Source of the DNA: Chloroflexota bacterium
GTDB taxonomy: Bacteria > Chloroflexota > Ktedonobacteria > Ktedonobacterales > Ktedonobacteraceae
NCBI GenBank assembly: GCA_902810755.1
Contig: CADDYT010000058.1
Coordinates: 1 to 37,636 of the forward strand
Length of the DNA stretch: 37,636 nt
Reading direction: 5' to 3'
A program made the translations under genes and the position numbers. This document shows positions 7,263-14,367 of this stretch, in pieces. Numbering within the stretch: position 1 is the first letter of the stretch; every line of letters starts with the position of its first letter. Under the pieces are notes generated by a model that saw only the letters and a list, made by a program, of their open reading frames with translations, was not told the DNA's origin and did not search any database.

Positions 7263-9254
7263 ATGCCAGAATTCAAGGTCGAGGCGCCATTTCAACCAAC
7301 CGGGGATCAGCCGGAAGCCATTGCAAAGTTAGCGGAAGGCATCCAGAAGGGCTATAAGAAGCAGACGTTGCTTGGCGTCACGGGCAGCGGCAAGACATAT
7401 ACCGTCGCAAAGATTGTCGAGCAGGTGCAGAAGCCAACGCTGGTGCTTGCTCCCAACAAGACGCTGGCCGCGCAGTTGTATAGCGAGTTCAAAGAGTTTT
7501 TCCCCAATAACGCCGTCGAATACTTCGTCTCTTACTATGATTACTATCAGCCGGAGGCATACATCCCGCGCACAGATACCTATGTTGAAAAAGAGAGCAT
7601 GCTCAACGAGGAGATTGAGAAGCTGCGGCTCTCAACAACGCGCAGCCTGTTCGAGCGGCGCGATGTGTTGATTGTCGCTTCTGTCTCCTGCATCTACGGC
7701 CTGGGCAGCCCGGAAGAGTACGGCGAGGTCGTGCTGACGCTCAAGGTGGGCGAGGAGCGCCGCCGAGATAAGATTCTGCGCCACCTGACGGAGATTCAGT
7801 ACGAACGCAACGACTCCAACTTCATTCGCGGGCGGTTCCGCGTGCGCGGCGACGTGCTGGAAATCTTCCCCGCCTATGAAGATGTAGCCGTGCGCATCGA
7901 GTTCTTCGGCGACGAGATCGAGCGCATGACGGAGATTGACCCGCTGACGGGCGAGGTGCTGGGCAAGCGGCAGCGATTGGACATCTACCCGGCCAAGCAC
8001 TGGGTAACAACACAGGCACGCCTCAACAAAGCCATTGAGCTGATCGAGGCCGAACTGGAGGAGCGGCTGGCCGAACTGGAAGCTGAGGGCAAGCTGCTGG
8101 AAGCGGCGCGATTGAAGCAGCGCACCAACTTCGATATCGAGATGCTGCGCGAAACGGGCTTCTGTTCCGGCGTCGAGAACTACTCGCGCCACCTTGCCGG
8201 ACGCGGCGCGGGCGAGCAGCCCTGGACACTGCTGGACTACATGCCCGACGATTACCTGCTGGTGGTCGACGAATCGCACGTCGCGCTGCCGCAGGTGCGC
8301 GGCATGTACGCCGGTGATCGCTCGCGCAAGCAGGTGCTGGTCGATTACGGCTTCCGCCTGCCCTCGGCGATGGATAACCGCCCGCTGACCTTCACCGAGT
8401 TCGAGAGGATGGTCAATCAGGCCCTCTACGTCTCTGCCACGCCCGGCCCGTATGAGTACGAACACAGCGAAGCCATCGTCGAACAGGTCATTCGCCCGAC
8501 TGGCCTGCTCGATCCAGAGATCAGCGTGCGCCCGACAAAGGGGCAGATCGATGACCTGCTGGCCGAGATTCGCAAGCGCGTCGAAAAGGGCCAGCGCGCG
8601 CTCGTCACCACACTGACCAAGAAGATGGCCGAAGACCTGGCTGACTATATGCAAGAACTTGGCATCAAAGTCCATTACCTGCACTCGGAGATCGATACCA
8701 TCGAGCGCGTCGATATCCTGCGCGACCTGCGCCTGGGTGTCTATGATGTGGTGGTCGGCATCAACCTGCTGCGCGAGGGTCTCGACCTGCCGGAAGTCTC
8801 GCTTGTCGCCATCCTCGACGCCGACAAAGAAGGCTTCCTGCGCTCGGAAGGCTCGCTCATCCAGATCATCGGTCGCTCGGCGCGTCACGTCGAAGGCAGC
8901 GTCATCATGTACGCCGACACGATAACGAAATCGATGCAGCGCGCCATCGATGAGACGAACCGCCGTCGCAAGATTCAGATGGCCTACAACGAACGCAACA
9001 ATATCACGCCGCGCGGCATCAAGAAGGAAGTGAAGACACTTTCCGAGCGCATCAAAGAGATGAGCGGGGCCGCCGAAACTGCCGAGGGCAAGACTGTGGC
9101 GGCAGTGCTGGCAGGAATCCCGAAAGATGAAGCCCTGCGCCTCATCAAAGACCTCGAATCGCAGATGCGCGCAGCCGCCAAACAACTCGAATTCGAGAAA
9201 GCCGCCCAACTGCGCGACCAGATCATCGAGATTCGCAGAGCGATGATCGAGTAA
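7263..9254 (+). CDS. uvrB: Excinuclease ABC subunit B (UvrB), 663 aa
   Basis: UvrB is the damage-verifying helicase-like subunit of UvrABC nucleotide excision repair: it is loaded by UvrA and recruits UvrC. The start ATG has AAGGA nine bases upstream. The Walker A motif [10 protein letters not shown] lies near residue 40. The beta-hairpin region has [10 protein letters not shown], the DEAD-like box is DESHVALPQ, and helicase motifs V/VI are present as [13 protein letters not shown] and QIIGRSARH. The C-terminal UVR domain ([20 protein letters not shown]) contacts UvrC. The length is typical of full UvrB. No repair partner is adjacent, so it is probably monocistronic. Confidence 0.98.
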   Translation: MPEFKVEAPFQPTGDQPEAIAKLAEGIQKGYKKQTLLGVTGSGKTYTVAKIVEQVQKPTLVLAPNKTLAAQLYSEFKEFFPNNAVEYFVSYYDYYQPEAYIPRTDTYVEKESMLNEEIEKLRLSTTRSLFERRDVLIVASVSCIYGLGSPEEYGEVVLTLKVGEERRRDKILRHLTEIQYERNDSNFIRGRFRVRGDVLEIFPAYEDVAVRIEFFGDEIERMTEIDPLTGEVLGKRQRLDIYPAKHWVTTQARLNKAIELIEAELEERLAELEAEGKLLEAARLKQRTNFDIEMLRETGFCSGVENYSRHLAGRGAGEQPWTLLDYMPDDYLLVVDESHVALPQVRGMYAGDRSRKQVLVDYGFRLPSAMDNRPLTFTEFERMVNQALYVSATPGPYEYEHSEAIVEQVIRPTGLLDPEISVRPTKGQIDDLLAEIRKRVEKGQRALVTTLTKKMAEDLADYMQELGIKVHYLHSEIDTIERVDILRDLRLGVYDVVVGINLLREGLDLPEVSLVAILDADKEGFLRSEGSLIQIIGRSARHVEGSVIMYADTITKSMQRAIDETNRRRKIQMAYNERNNITPRGIKKEVKTLSERIKEMSGAAETAEGKTVAAVLAGIPKDEALRLIKDLESQMRAAAKQLEFEKAAQLRDQIIEIRRAMIE

Positions 9255-9292
9255 TATAAGCGCAGCGAAAGATAAAATTAGTAGAGCTTATC

Positions 9293-9346
9293 ACCTCCAT
9301 GATGTTGTATAATAACATCATGGAGGTAAGTTGTTATACAACATCA
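9293..9346. promoter_or_regulatory. Palindromic operator/promoter of the toxin-antitoxin pair
   Basis: A perfect inverted repeat with 14-bp arms (ACCTCCATGATGTT at 9293-9306, its complement at 9314-9327) flanks a 7-base centre that holds TATAAT (9308-9313). A third arm at about 9332-9346 (GTTATACAACATCAT) is complementary to 9299-9313. The -10 hexamer buried in a palindrome just upstream of an RHH antitoxin gene is typical of TA autoregulation; binding is inferred. Confidence 0.6.
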
Positions 9347-9361
9347 TGAAGGGGTTTAGCT

Positions 9362-9583
9362 ATGGAACTCGTTCGCAAACAAACATATATTACTCCGGCA
9401 CAGGATAGGGCAGTAAAAAGTCTGGCTCAGCAGCAGGGAGTTACAGAGGCAGAGATCTTGCGCAGGGCTCTCGATGAGTTTCTCATTAAAGAGGGCATAG
9501 TAGTGACTTCGGATCCATTTGCTGAAATGATCGGGATGTTTGAAGGTCCATCTAAGGTAGATCATGACGACATATACCGATGA
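9362..9583 (+). CDS. Ribbon-helix-helix antitoxin (VapB/CopG-like), 73 aa
   Basis: This is the probable antitoxin and DNA-binding repressor of a type II toxin-antitoxin pair. A GAAGGGG site precedes the ATG. Residues 5-45 fit a ribbon-helix-helix fold: short strand RKQTYITP, helix QDRAVKSLAQQQ, turn GVTEAEI, helix LRRALDEFLIK. The ~25-residue acidic tail would wrap the toxin. It overlaps the toxin gene by 20 bases, indicating translational coupling. The palindromic operator just upstream fits autorepression. The family is assigned by pattern, and the exact subfamily is not certain. Confidence 0.8.
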   Translation: MELVRKQTYITPAQDRAVKSLAQQQGVTEAEILRRALDEFLIKEGIVVTSDPFAEMIGMFEGPSKVDHDDIYR

Positions 9584-10022
9584 AATCAAGCGTCTGTTCA
9601 TCGATACTTCAGCATGGATTGCCTTGATGAACAAAAAAGAGCAGCACTATGCAGCTGCCCTAACCTTTCATCAAAGCCTGGACCCTTCGACTATTCGCAT
9701 CACAAGCTGGGGAGTGGTAGCGGAAACGTTCACCTGGATACTCTACCATATTGGGCAGAGAGAAGCCTCACGGTGGCTTGATTTGAAGGATGCCCTGGAG
9801 AAACAGGGCATCCTCCAGGTAGTCTTTCCAGATTATCAAATGGAGGCAAGAGTACGGAGAGTGCTTGGTCGCTATCACGATCAAACACTCTCGTATGTAG
9901 ATGCTTTCTCTATTGCAATAATTCAGTCTCGTCCAGATATCGATGCAATATTTGCTTTCGACCATCACATGGCCCTTGCTGGTATTCCCATTCTACCAGG
10001 TCTTTTGAATTCAGAAAAATGA
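9564..10022 (+). CDS. vapC: PIN-domain toxin (VapC-like ribonuclease), 152 aa
   Basis: PIN-domain toxins are Mg-dependent endoribonucleases that arrest growth when freed from their antitoxin. The four acidic metal ligands are visible: D14 in FIDTSAW, E54 in AETFTW, D113 in SYVDAFS, and D133 in AFDHHM. The start at 9564 has AAGG 7-8 bases upstream and overlaps the antitoxin by 20 bases. The length is typical. Its stop TGA overlaps the ATG (10019) of the following, apparently frameshifted, acetyltransferase gene by four bases, so the three genes may once have been cotranscribed. Confidence 0.88.
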   Translation: MTTYTDEIKRLFIDTSAWIALMNKKEQHYAAALTFHQSLDPSTIRITSWGVVAETFTWILYHIGQREASRWLDLKDALEKQGILQVVFPDYQMEARVRRVLGRYHDQTLSYVDAFSIAIIQSRPDIDAIFAFDHHMALAGIPILPGLLNSEK

Positions 10023-10496
10023 GCATCAACATCCGTCCAAGCCCGATTATCCGATGCACCAGCTATAGTCGATCTTTCCGAACAGAAACGCACGCAGTAC
10101 CAGCAATACCAGCCGACGTTCTGGCACAAAGCTGCTGACGCGCGGGAAAAGCAACTCTCGTTTTTTAAGCATCTGATCGAACGGAATGATGTGATTACAT
10201 TGGTGTACGAGCAAGAAAGCAAGATTGAGGGCTTCGCCATTGCCGATTTCGTCAATGCGCCGCCCGTGTATGATCCAGGTGGCCCAACGTGTCACGTCGA
10301 TGATTTCTGCCTTGCCAGCGAAAGCCAGTGGGAAGCTGTCGGAAGCGCCCTGCTCAATGAGGTGCAACGGATCGCAAAGGAACAGGGCGCGGCGCAAGTG
10401 GTGGTAGTCTGCGCGCATAGAGATGCACCCAAACGAACCATGCTGGCGGCGTCGGGTTTTTCTATCGCCTCAGAGTGGTATGTGCGCGATCTGTGA
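10019..10496 (+). pseudogene. GNAT-family acetyltransferase, apparently frameshifted near its start
   Basis: The intact downstream frame (ATG at 10191) gives only 101 residues, but the same frame is open back to 10023 and reads a well-formed GNAT N-terminus (ARLSDAPAIVDLSEQKR). No good start exists in that frame. An ATG at 10019, overlapping the toxin stop as ATGA, reads MSINIRP in another frame. Removing one A at about 10039-10040 joins them into MSINIRPARLSDAP, the usual GNAT opening. The C-terminal half has the expected acetyl-CoA-binding area (ASESQWEAVGSALLNEV). The full protein would be ~158 aa. It is either a one-base-insertion pseudogene, a sequencing error, or a short product from 10191. 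Confidence 0.7.
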
Positions 10497-10497
10497 T

Positions 10498-11091
10498 TTA
10501 TGCAGGTGGGTCGTCAGGAGTGTCTTCGGAAAACTCTACATTCTCGTAGAGAGCGGCAACAGGAAAACTTACTTTCAGACTCGCTAACTCGATGTAGTCC
10601 CCGGCTTCAAAGAAATGCAGGGTCCAGAGCTTCTCACTGGCTCGGCGATAGACTTCTACAGCCTGCTCATCAGTTTCTACCAGCACATATTCCTGGATAG
10701 TTGGACAGGCACGATAATAACTGAATTTCTTGCCTCGATCACGGCGCTCCGTACTGGGAGAAAGCACTTCCACAATAAGGCGCGGATAGTGCAGCATATC
10801 GGAAACCCCACGATCTCGTTCATCACAACTGACAACAACATCTGGAAAAACATAGCGGTTTTCGGAGACCTGCACAAGCATGCCAGAGGTATAGACACGG
10901 CAAGGCCCACCACGCAGCAAGAACCCCAGCTCTCGTATCATGTTTGCAGCAATAAGCGAGTGATTAGTCGTTCCCCCTGCCAGCATATAGATTTGCCCGT
11001 CGATAAACTCATAGCGAACATCTGGACTGTTACGAAGAAAATCCAGATATTCCTCAACGCTCATCATAACGTGATGAGGTTCAGCAGCCAT
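10498..11091 (-). CDS. Uma2-family (DUF820) PD-(D/E)XK-fold endonuclease-like protein, 197 aa
   Basis: Uma2/DUF820 proteins have a restriction-endonuclease-like fold and are abundant in Cyanobacteria and Chloroflexota; their cellular role is unclear. AAGGAG precedes the ATG ending at 11091. Candidate active-site residues are E28 (YEFIDGQIY), D84 (FPDVVVS), E108 (IVEVLSPST) and K121 (RGKKFSYY), following the family pattern. It converges on the GNAT gene, with the two stops one base apart and no room for a terminator. There is no partner methylase, so it is not a restriction-modification system. Confidence 0.85.
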   Translation of the reverse strand: MAAEPHHVMMSVEEYLDFLRNSPDVRYEFIDGQIYMLAGGTTNHSLIAANMIRELGFLLRGGPCRVYTSGMLVQVSENRYVFPDVVVSCDERDRGVSDMLHYPRLIVEVLSPSTERRDRGKKFSYYRACPTIQEYVLVETDEQAVEVYRRASEKLWTLHFFEAGDYIELASLKVSFPVAALYENVEFSEDTPDDPPA

Positions 11092-11306
11092 TTCCTGCTC
11101 CTTCTGGCATATCTGCTACCCTTTGCTTGCTCCAATCACCTTTGCAGGCTGATTTCTCATAGTTAAGGTATCATGAGATGGTCAGAACGTCAATAGAGTT
11201 CCAGGGATTGCTCTGTGAAAATTTCCTTGATTTTTCCCACAAGACCGGTTATACTCCCCTTGCGATGAAGGTATTCACTACCATAGAAAAATGAGAGGTG
11301 ATTTTC

Positions 11307-11375
11307 ATGACAATGAACATCCTGTACCGCGCAACGAACTGCATGTTGGTAGATGGCCCGTCTTCCGACGAGTAA
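11307..11375 (+). CDS. Possible 22-residue small ORF or leader peptide
   Basis: An ATG with GAGAGGTG upstream opens a 22-codon frame (MTMNILYRATNCMLVDGPSSDE) ending in TAA at 11373. Shortly after come two hairpins (11395-11413 and 11416-11432). It lies in the 541-base gap 11092-11632, which otherwise shows no gene. Its size makes coding status doubtful; it could be a leader peptide for the MFS gene at 11633. Confidence 0.2.
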   Translation: MTMNILYRATNCMLVDGPSSDE

Positions 11376-11394
11376 GAACAAGCAAAAAAAGCTG

Positions 11395-11432
11395 CCAAAC
11401 CTGTAAAGTTTGGAATTATCCTTTTAGGATAA
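11395..11432. other. Two adjacent short hairpins upstream of the MFS gene
   Basis: CCAAAC/GTTTGG (11395-11413, 7-base loop) is followed at once by a perfect 7-bp hairpin with a TTT loop, TTATCCTTTTAGGATAA (11416-11432). Neither has a U-tract on the plus strand, so a terminator is not clear. They could be operators or remnants of a leader. Confidence 0.35.
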
Positions 11433-11632
11433 AAACCTCTTACATCGTCTTCTAGAGTACATCTTCTCAGTAATAGCCTCTCCAACACTACCCCTGGTAG
11501 CAGCAGTCTCATTGCGTTCCCCCAACCTTCTTCCTTCTTGTCCGATTATGCCCTGTCTCAGGGTCTTTCACGACGTTTATGACGTTCATGCTGTCTACAT
11601 GCTGCCTGCCAGCATTGAGGAGAGGATGATAC

Positions 11633-12412
11633 ATGTTTTTGCACAAATGGGATTTGAGCGCCCGCAGCGTCTTTCTGCTGTATTCGATCGCCAACTCCCT
11701 TTTTCTGAGTACGATTTTCACAGTTGATCTTGTCTACCAGGTGCAGGTCGCGCACCTGACGCCATTGCACCTGGTGCTGGTGGGAACGTTTCTGGAAATC
11801 GTCTGTTTCCTGTGCCAGGTTCCTACTGGCGTGCTGGCAGACGTGTTCGGACGACGTCCGGCGATTATTCTCGGCACCTTTCTGATCGGCGCGGGCTTCA
11901 TGCTGGAAGGCTCGCTGCCGCACTTCATTTTTATCCTGCTGGCGCAGGTGTTCTGGGGCGTTGGCGCGACCTTCACCGACGGCGCGCTCGAGGCCTGGAT
12001 CAGCGGCGAGGTGAGTAGAGAGCAGATTGGCCCCGTTTTTGCGCGCAGCATACAGTTACGGCTCGTGGGTGGCCTGCTCGGCGCGTGGGTCAGCGTGGGG
12101 CTTGCCAGCATCCGGCTCAACCTGCCCATCGTGCTGGGCAGTGGCCTCGTCATCGGGCCTGGCGTGTTTCTGCTGCTCTTTATGCCGGAGCATTCCTTCC
12201 GGCCAGCCGCGAAGGAGGAACGGCCAACACGGGCATCAATACTCACACCACTGCGCCACGGCATTCGGCTCCTGCGCCTGCGCGCCGCCCTGACCGCCGT
12301 CAGCATCATCCTCTCGCCCGTCCTGCTGCTCTTTGCCTATGCGACGCGCAAGGTGAAACAGGAACAGACGGAGGAAGTTCGCGTTGAACCCTTAACAAAG
12401 GTGATAAAATAG
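11633..12412 (+). CDS. Truncated/internally deleted MFS transporter, 259 aa
   Basis: The first ~185 residues are the N-terminal six-helix half of a major facilitator: motif A is CQVPTGVLADVFGRRPAI at ~61-78, and other helices include GVGATFTDGALEAWIS and LPIVLGSGLVIGPGVFLLLFMPE. After the usual central loop (GIRLLRLR, ~210-217) the protein passes straight into AALTAVSIILSPVLLLFAYATRK, which looks like the last helix and tail of such proteins. Helices 7-11 appear to be missing with the frame preserved, so the gene is about 260 rather than ~400 codons. GGAGAGG precedes the ATG. Transport activity is doubtful. The deletion junction is inferred at about 12281-12305. Confidence 0.75.
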   Translation: MFLHKWDLSARSVFLLYSIANSLFLSTIFTVDLVYQVQVAHLTPLHLVLVGTFLEIVCFLCQVPTGVLADVFGRRPAIILGTFLIGAGFMLEGSLPHFIFILLAQVFWGVGATFTDGALEAWISGEVSREQIGPVFARSIQLRLVGGLLGAWVSVGLASIRLNLPIVLGSGLVIGPGVFLLLFMPEHSFRPAAKEERPTRASILTPLRHGIRLLRLRAALTAVSIILSPVLLLFAYATRKVKQEQTEEVRVEPLTKVIK

Positions 12413-12414
12413 TA

Positions 12415-12435
12415 ACCGTTGGTTTATCCAACGCT
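12415..12435 (+). terminator. Short hairpin between MFS and DHS-like genes
   Basis: CGTTGG (12417-12422) pairs with CCAACG (12428-12433) around TTTAT, directly after the MFS stop. There is no clear U-tract, so it is only a weak terminator candidate. Confidence 0.25.
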
Positions 12436-12468
12436 ATCTTAACCCTGTGGAAAGGACCTTATTCTCTC

Positions 12469-13614
12469 ATGACGCACGATCATCATTCTCATCATATGGC
12501 ACACGACCACGACAGCCACGAAGACAAACAGCATCTCACTCAGAGCGAGTATCTGAGCGGAGAGCAGATTTTGCCACACCGCGTGCAGCCGAACATGACG
12601 GTTGCGGAACTAATTGACCAGCAGTTTCAGGCGTATAACGCGGCGCGGCTGAATGAGGCGGCGCGGCTCTTTGCGCAGGAGATGCTCAACCCGGAGCAAG
12701 ATGTGACGATTGGCCTGACGATGGCAGGCGCTCTCACCCCCGCCGGGCTGGGCGGCTGCATCCTCACGCTGATGGAGTACGGCTTCGTCGATTTCATCGT
12801 CAGCACCGGCGCGAACCTCTATCACGATATTCACCACGCGCTGGCCATGTCGCTGCATCGCGGCGATTTCCGGTTGGACGACACAAAATTGCAGGAAGAG
12901 GGCGTCATTCGCATCTACGACATTCTTTTTGAAGACAAAGTGCTGCTGGATACCGACGCCTTTGTGCGCGAATGCCTGACAACCCTTCCTGAGCGACCCA
13001 TCTCAACTTCGGAATTGCATCACCACCTGGGAACGCAGTTGCTCAAGGTCGGGGTAAAGCCCGAATATTCGGTGCTGGCGCAGGCGGCGCAATGGAATGT
13101 GCCGATCTACACCTCCTCGCCCGGCGATTCGTCGATTGGCATGAACCTCGCCCGCTACGCGCTGGAGGGCCACAAACTCACGCTCGACCCGCTGGCCGAT
13201 GTGAACGAGACGACAGCGATTGTGCATGCCGCGACACGCAATGGCGTCATCATTCTCGGCGGCGGCAGCCCGAAGAACTTCTACCTGCAAACGCAGCCGC
13301 AACTGTGGGAAGTGCTGGGTATCCACAAAGGGGGCCATGACTACTTTATCCAGATCACTACCGACGCGCCCCACTGGGGCGGCCTTTCCGGCGCCACTCC
13401 CTCAGAAGCTGTCTCCTGGGGCAAAATCAAACCGGATCAGTTGAATAGTACGGTCGTAGTTTATGGCGATTCCACTATTGCTTTACCCCTGATGACTGCA
13501 TACGCAGTGACAAAAGCTCAACCGCGACCGCGAAAAGAATTGTACACAAAGCGTGAGAAGCTGCTCCAGGAGCTAACGCAAGCCTTCGAGTCTGGTAAGG
13601 AGATACGCCCCTGA
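12469..13614 (+). CDS. Deoxyhypusine-synthase-like / homospermidine-synthase-like enzyme with His-rich N-terminus, 381 aa
   Basis: The DHS superfamily transfers the NAD-activated aminobutyl group of spermidine or a related polyamine through a lysine imine. The conserved lysine is K319 in EAVSWGKI, and GATPSEAVSWGK corresponds to the ARPDEAVSWGK block of eukaryotic DHS. The NAD/substrate regions STGANLYHD, TSSPGDSSIGMN and ILGGGSPKNF are present. The eukaryotic VKHHI histidine block is replaced by SPKNF, as I recall for bacterial homologues, so strict deoxyhypusine synthase activity is not implied. The first 22 residues hold nine histidines, a possible metal-binding tail. It lies just upstream of speD and speB on the same strand, pointing to polyamine metabolism. 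The start at 12469 has AAGGA 12 bases upstream, a loose spacing. Confidence 0.87.
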   Translation: MTHDHHSHHMAHDHDSHEDKQHLTQSEYLSGEQILPHRVQPNMTVAELIDQQFQAYNAARLNEAARLFAQEMLNPEQDVTIGLTMAGALTPAGLGGCILTLMEYGFVDFIVSTGANLYHDIHHALAMSLHRGDFRLDDTKLQEEGVIRIYDILFEDKVLLDTDAFVRECLTTLPERPISTSELHHHLGTQLLKVGVKPEYSVLAQAAQWNVPIYTSSPGDSSIGMNLARYALEGHKLTLDPLADVNETTAIVHAATRNGVIILGGGSPKNFYLQTQPQLWEVLGIHKGGHDYFIQITTDAPHWGGLSGATPSEAVSWGKIKPDQLNSTVVVYGDSTIALPLMTAYAVTKAQPRPRKELYTKREKLLQELTQAFESGKEIRP

Positions 13615-13637
13615 TCTTTTCTTCTACCTAATGGCAA

Positions 13638-13677
13638 CTGCCTATCTGACATTAGATGGACGGCAGCCTTTTGTTTT
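13638..13677 (+). terminator. Probable terminator after the DHS-like gene
   Basis: CTGCC (13638-13642) pairs with GGCAG (13662-13666), with ATCT/AGAT continuing inside. It is followed by CCTTTTGTTTT, a U-rich run. It lies 23 bases after the stop codon. Confidence 0.5.
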
Positions 13678-13747
13678 AGGTGGAAGCTGGTTGGCTATTA
13701 GGTACAAGCGACGAAATTACCCTTTGCATTAGCTTGACAACCTAATG

Positions 13748-13753
13748 TATAAT
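13748..13753 (+). promoter_or_regulatory. -10 element for the speD-speB transcript
   Basis: A perfect TATAAT lies 158 bases before the speD ATG. Upstream TTGCAT (13724-13729) stands 18 bp away as a poor -35. The better-looking TTGACA at 13734 is only 8 bp away and cannot be its partner. CCTAAT/ATTAGG words recur inverted around it (13626, 13696, 13741). Confidence 0.45.
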
Positions 13754-13773
13754 ATCATTCGGTGTGCAACAAA

Positions 13774-13876
13774 CATTCCCTCGTCGGCTTAAGGCACATT
13801 GCCTTCTCCTTCAAGGGAATGCCAGGCGGCACCACGATGTTACCTTGAAGGCGGCCCGCACGATACAATAACGGGC
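13774..13876 (+). ncRNA. Structured 5' leader of speD with mutually exclusive stems (candidate cis-regulatory RNA)
   Basis: Visible stems: CATTCCCT (13774-13781) pairs with AGGGAATG (13814-13821), enclosing AAGGC/GCCTT (13791-13805). CCTTCAAGG (13808-13816) can instead pair with CCTTGAAGG (13843-13851), and the two alternatives share bases 13814-13816. GCCCG/CGGGC (13854-13876) forms a last hairpin upstream of the AAGGAGG site. This two-state geometry resembles a translational or transcriptional switch. No known riboswitch class was recognised. Confidence 0.45.
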
Positions 13877-13910
13877 AGACGCACAAACAATCAATAAGGA
13901 GGAAATTTCG

Positions 13911-14351
13911 ATGCTTGTCCATTTGATGCTGGAACTCTACGGTTGCGACCGTGAGTTGCTGAGCAACGAGGCGCTGGTACGCCGCGTACTGGATGAATAC
14001 CCCGCTCGCGTGGATATGGAGAAGGTCAGTCCGGTACACCTGTATGATATTGAAACGTCAAACCCGCTGGACGCCGGGCTGTCCGGGTTTGTGGTGATCG
14101 CACAGAGCCACATCAGCGTCCATGCCTGGCCGGAGTATGGCGAAGTCGATATCGACATCTGCTCCTGTAAGGAGTTTAGCCAGGAAGATGCCATCAACTT
14201 CGCGAAAGAGATGTTTCAGACCGACGATGTAGAGGTGCATTTCGTGGTGCGCGGCAATCGCTCCCTGCGCCCGGAAACGCCTGACCCTGAGCGGCTGGCT
14301 GCCGCGCTCGAAGAGCGCCGCAATCGTAAAGCTGCTGCGGGGGTGCGCTAA
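13911..14351 (+). CDS. speD: S-adenosylmethionine decarboxylase proenzyme (SpeD, prokaryotic short type), 146 aa
   Basis: SpeD makes decarboxylated SAM, the aminopropyl donor for spermidine-type polyamines, and self-cleaves to create its pyruvoyl cofactor. The cleavage serine is S66 (AQSHISVHAWPEYG), with H71 and C86 (DICSCKEF) at the same spacing as Ser63, His68 and Cys83 of the Thermotoga enzyme. The residue before the serine is Gln65, where Glu is usual. A strong AAGGAGG site lies eight bases upstream. The C-terminal ~30 residues are charged and probably disordered. It sits 16 bases upstream of speB and is almost certainly cotranscribed with it. Confidence 0.96.
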   Translation: MLVHLMLELYGCDRELLSNEALVRRVLDEYPARVDMEKVSPVHLYDIETSNPLDAGLSGFVVIAQSHISVHAWPEYGEVDIDICSCKEFSQEDAINFAKEMFQTDDVEVHFVVRGNRSLRPETPDPERLAAALEERRNRKAAAGVR

Positions 14352-14367
14352 AAAGGACTTAGTGACT

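Noticed and set aside
7632..9209. Long minus-strand open frame of 525 codons over uvrB
   Set aside because: It is a GC-skewed antisense shadow of the strongly conserved uvrB reading frame, with no ribosome site and no recognisable domain.
10498..11091. Restriction-modification system around the Uma2-like gene
   Set aside because: No methyltransferase or specificity gene nearby, and Uma2 proteins commonly stand alone.
13734..13753. TTGACA paired with TATAAT as the speD promoter
   Set aside because: The spacing is 8 bp, too short for a sigma-70-type promoter, so only the -10 is kept.
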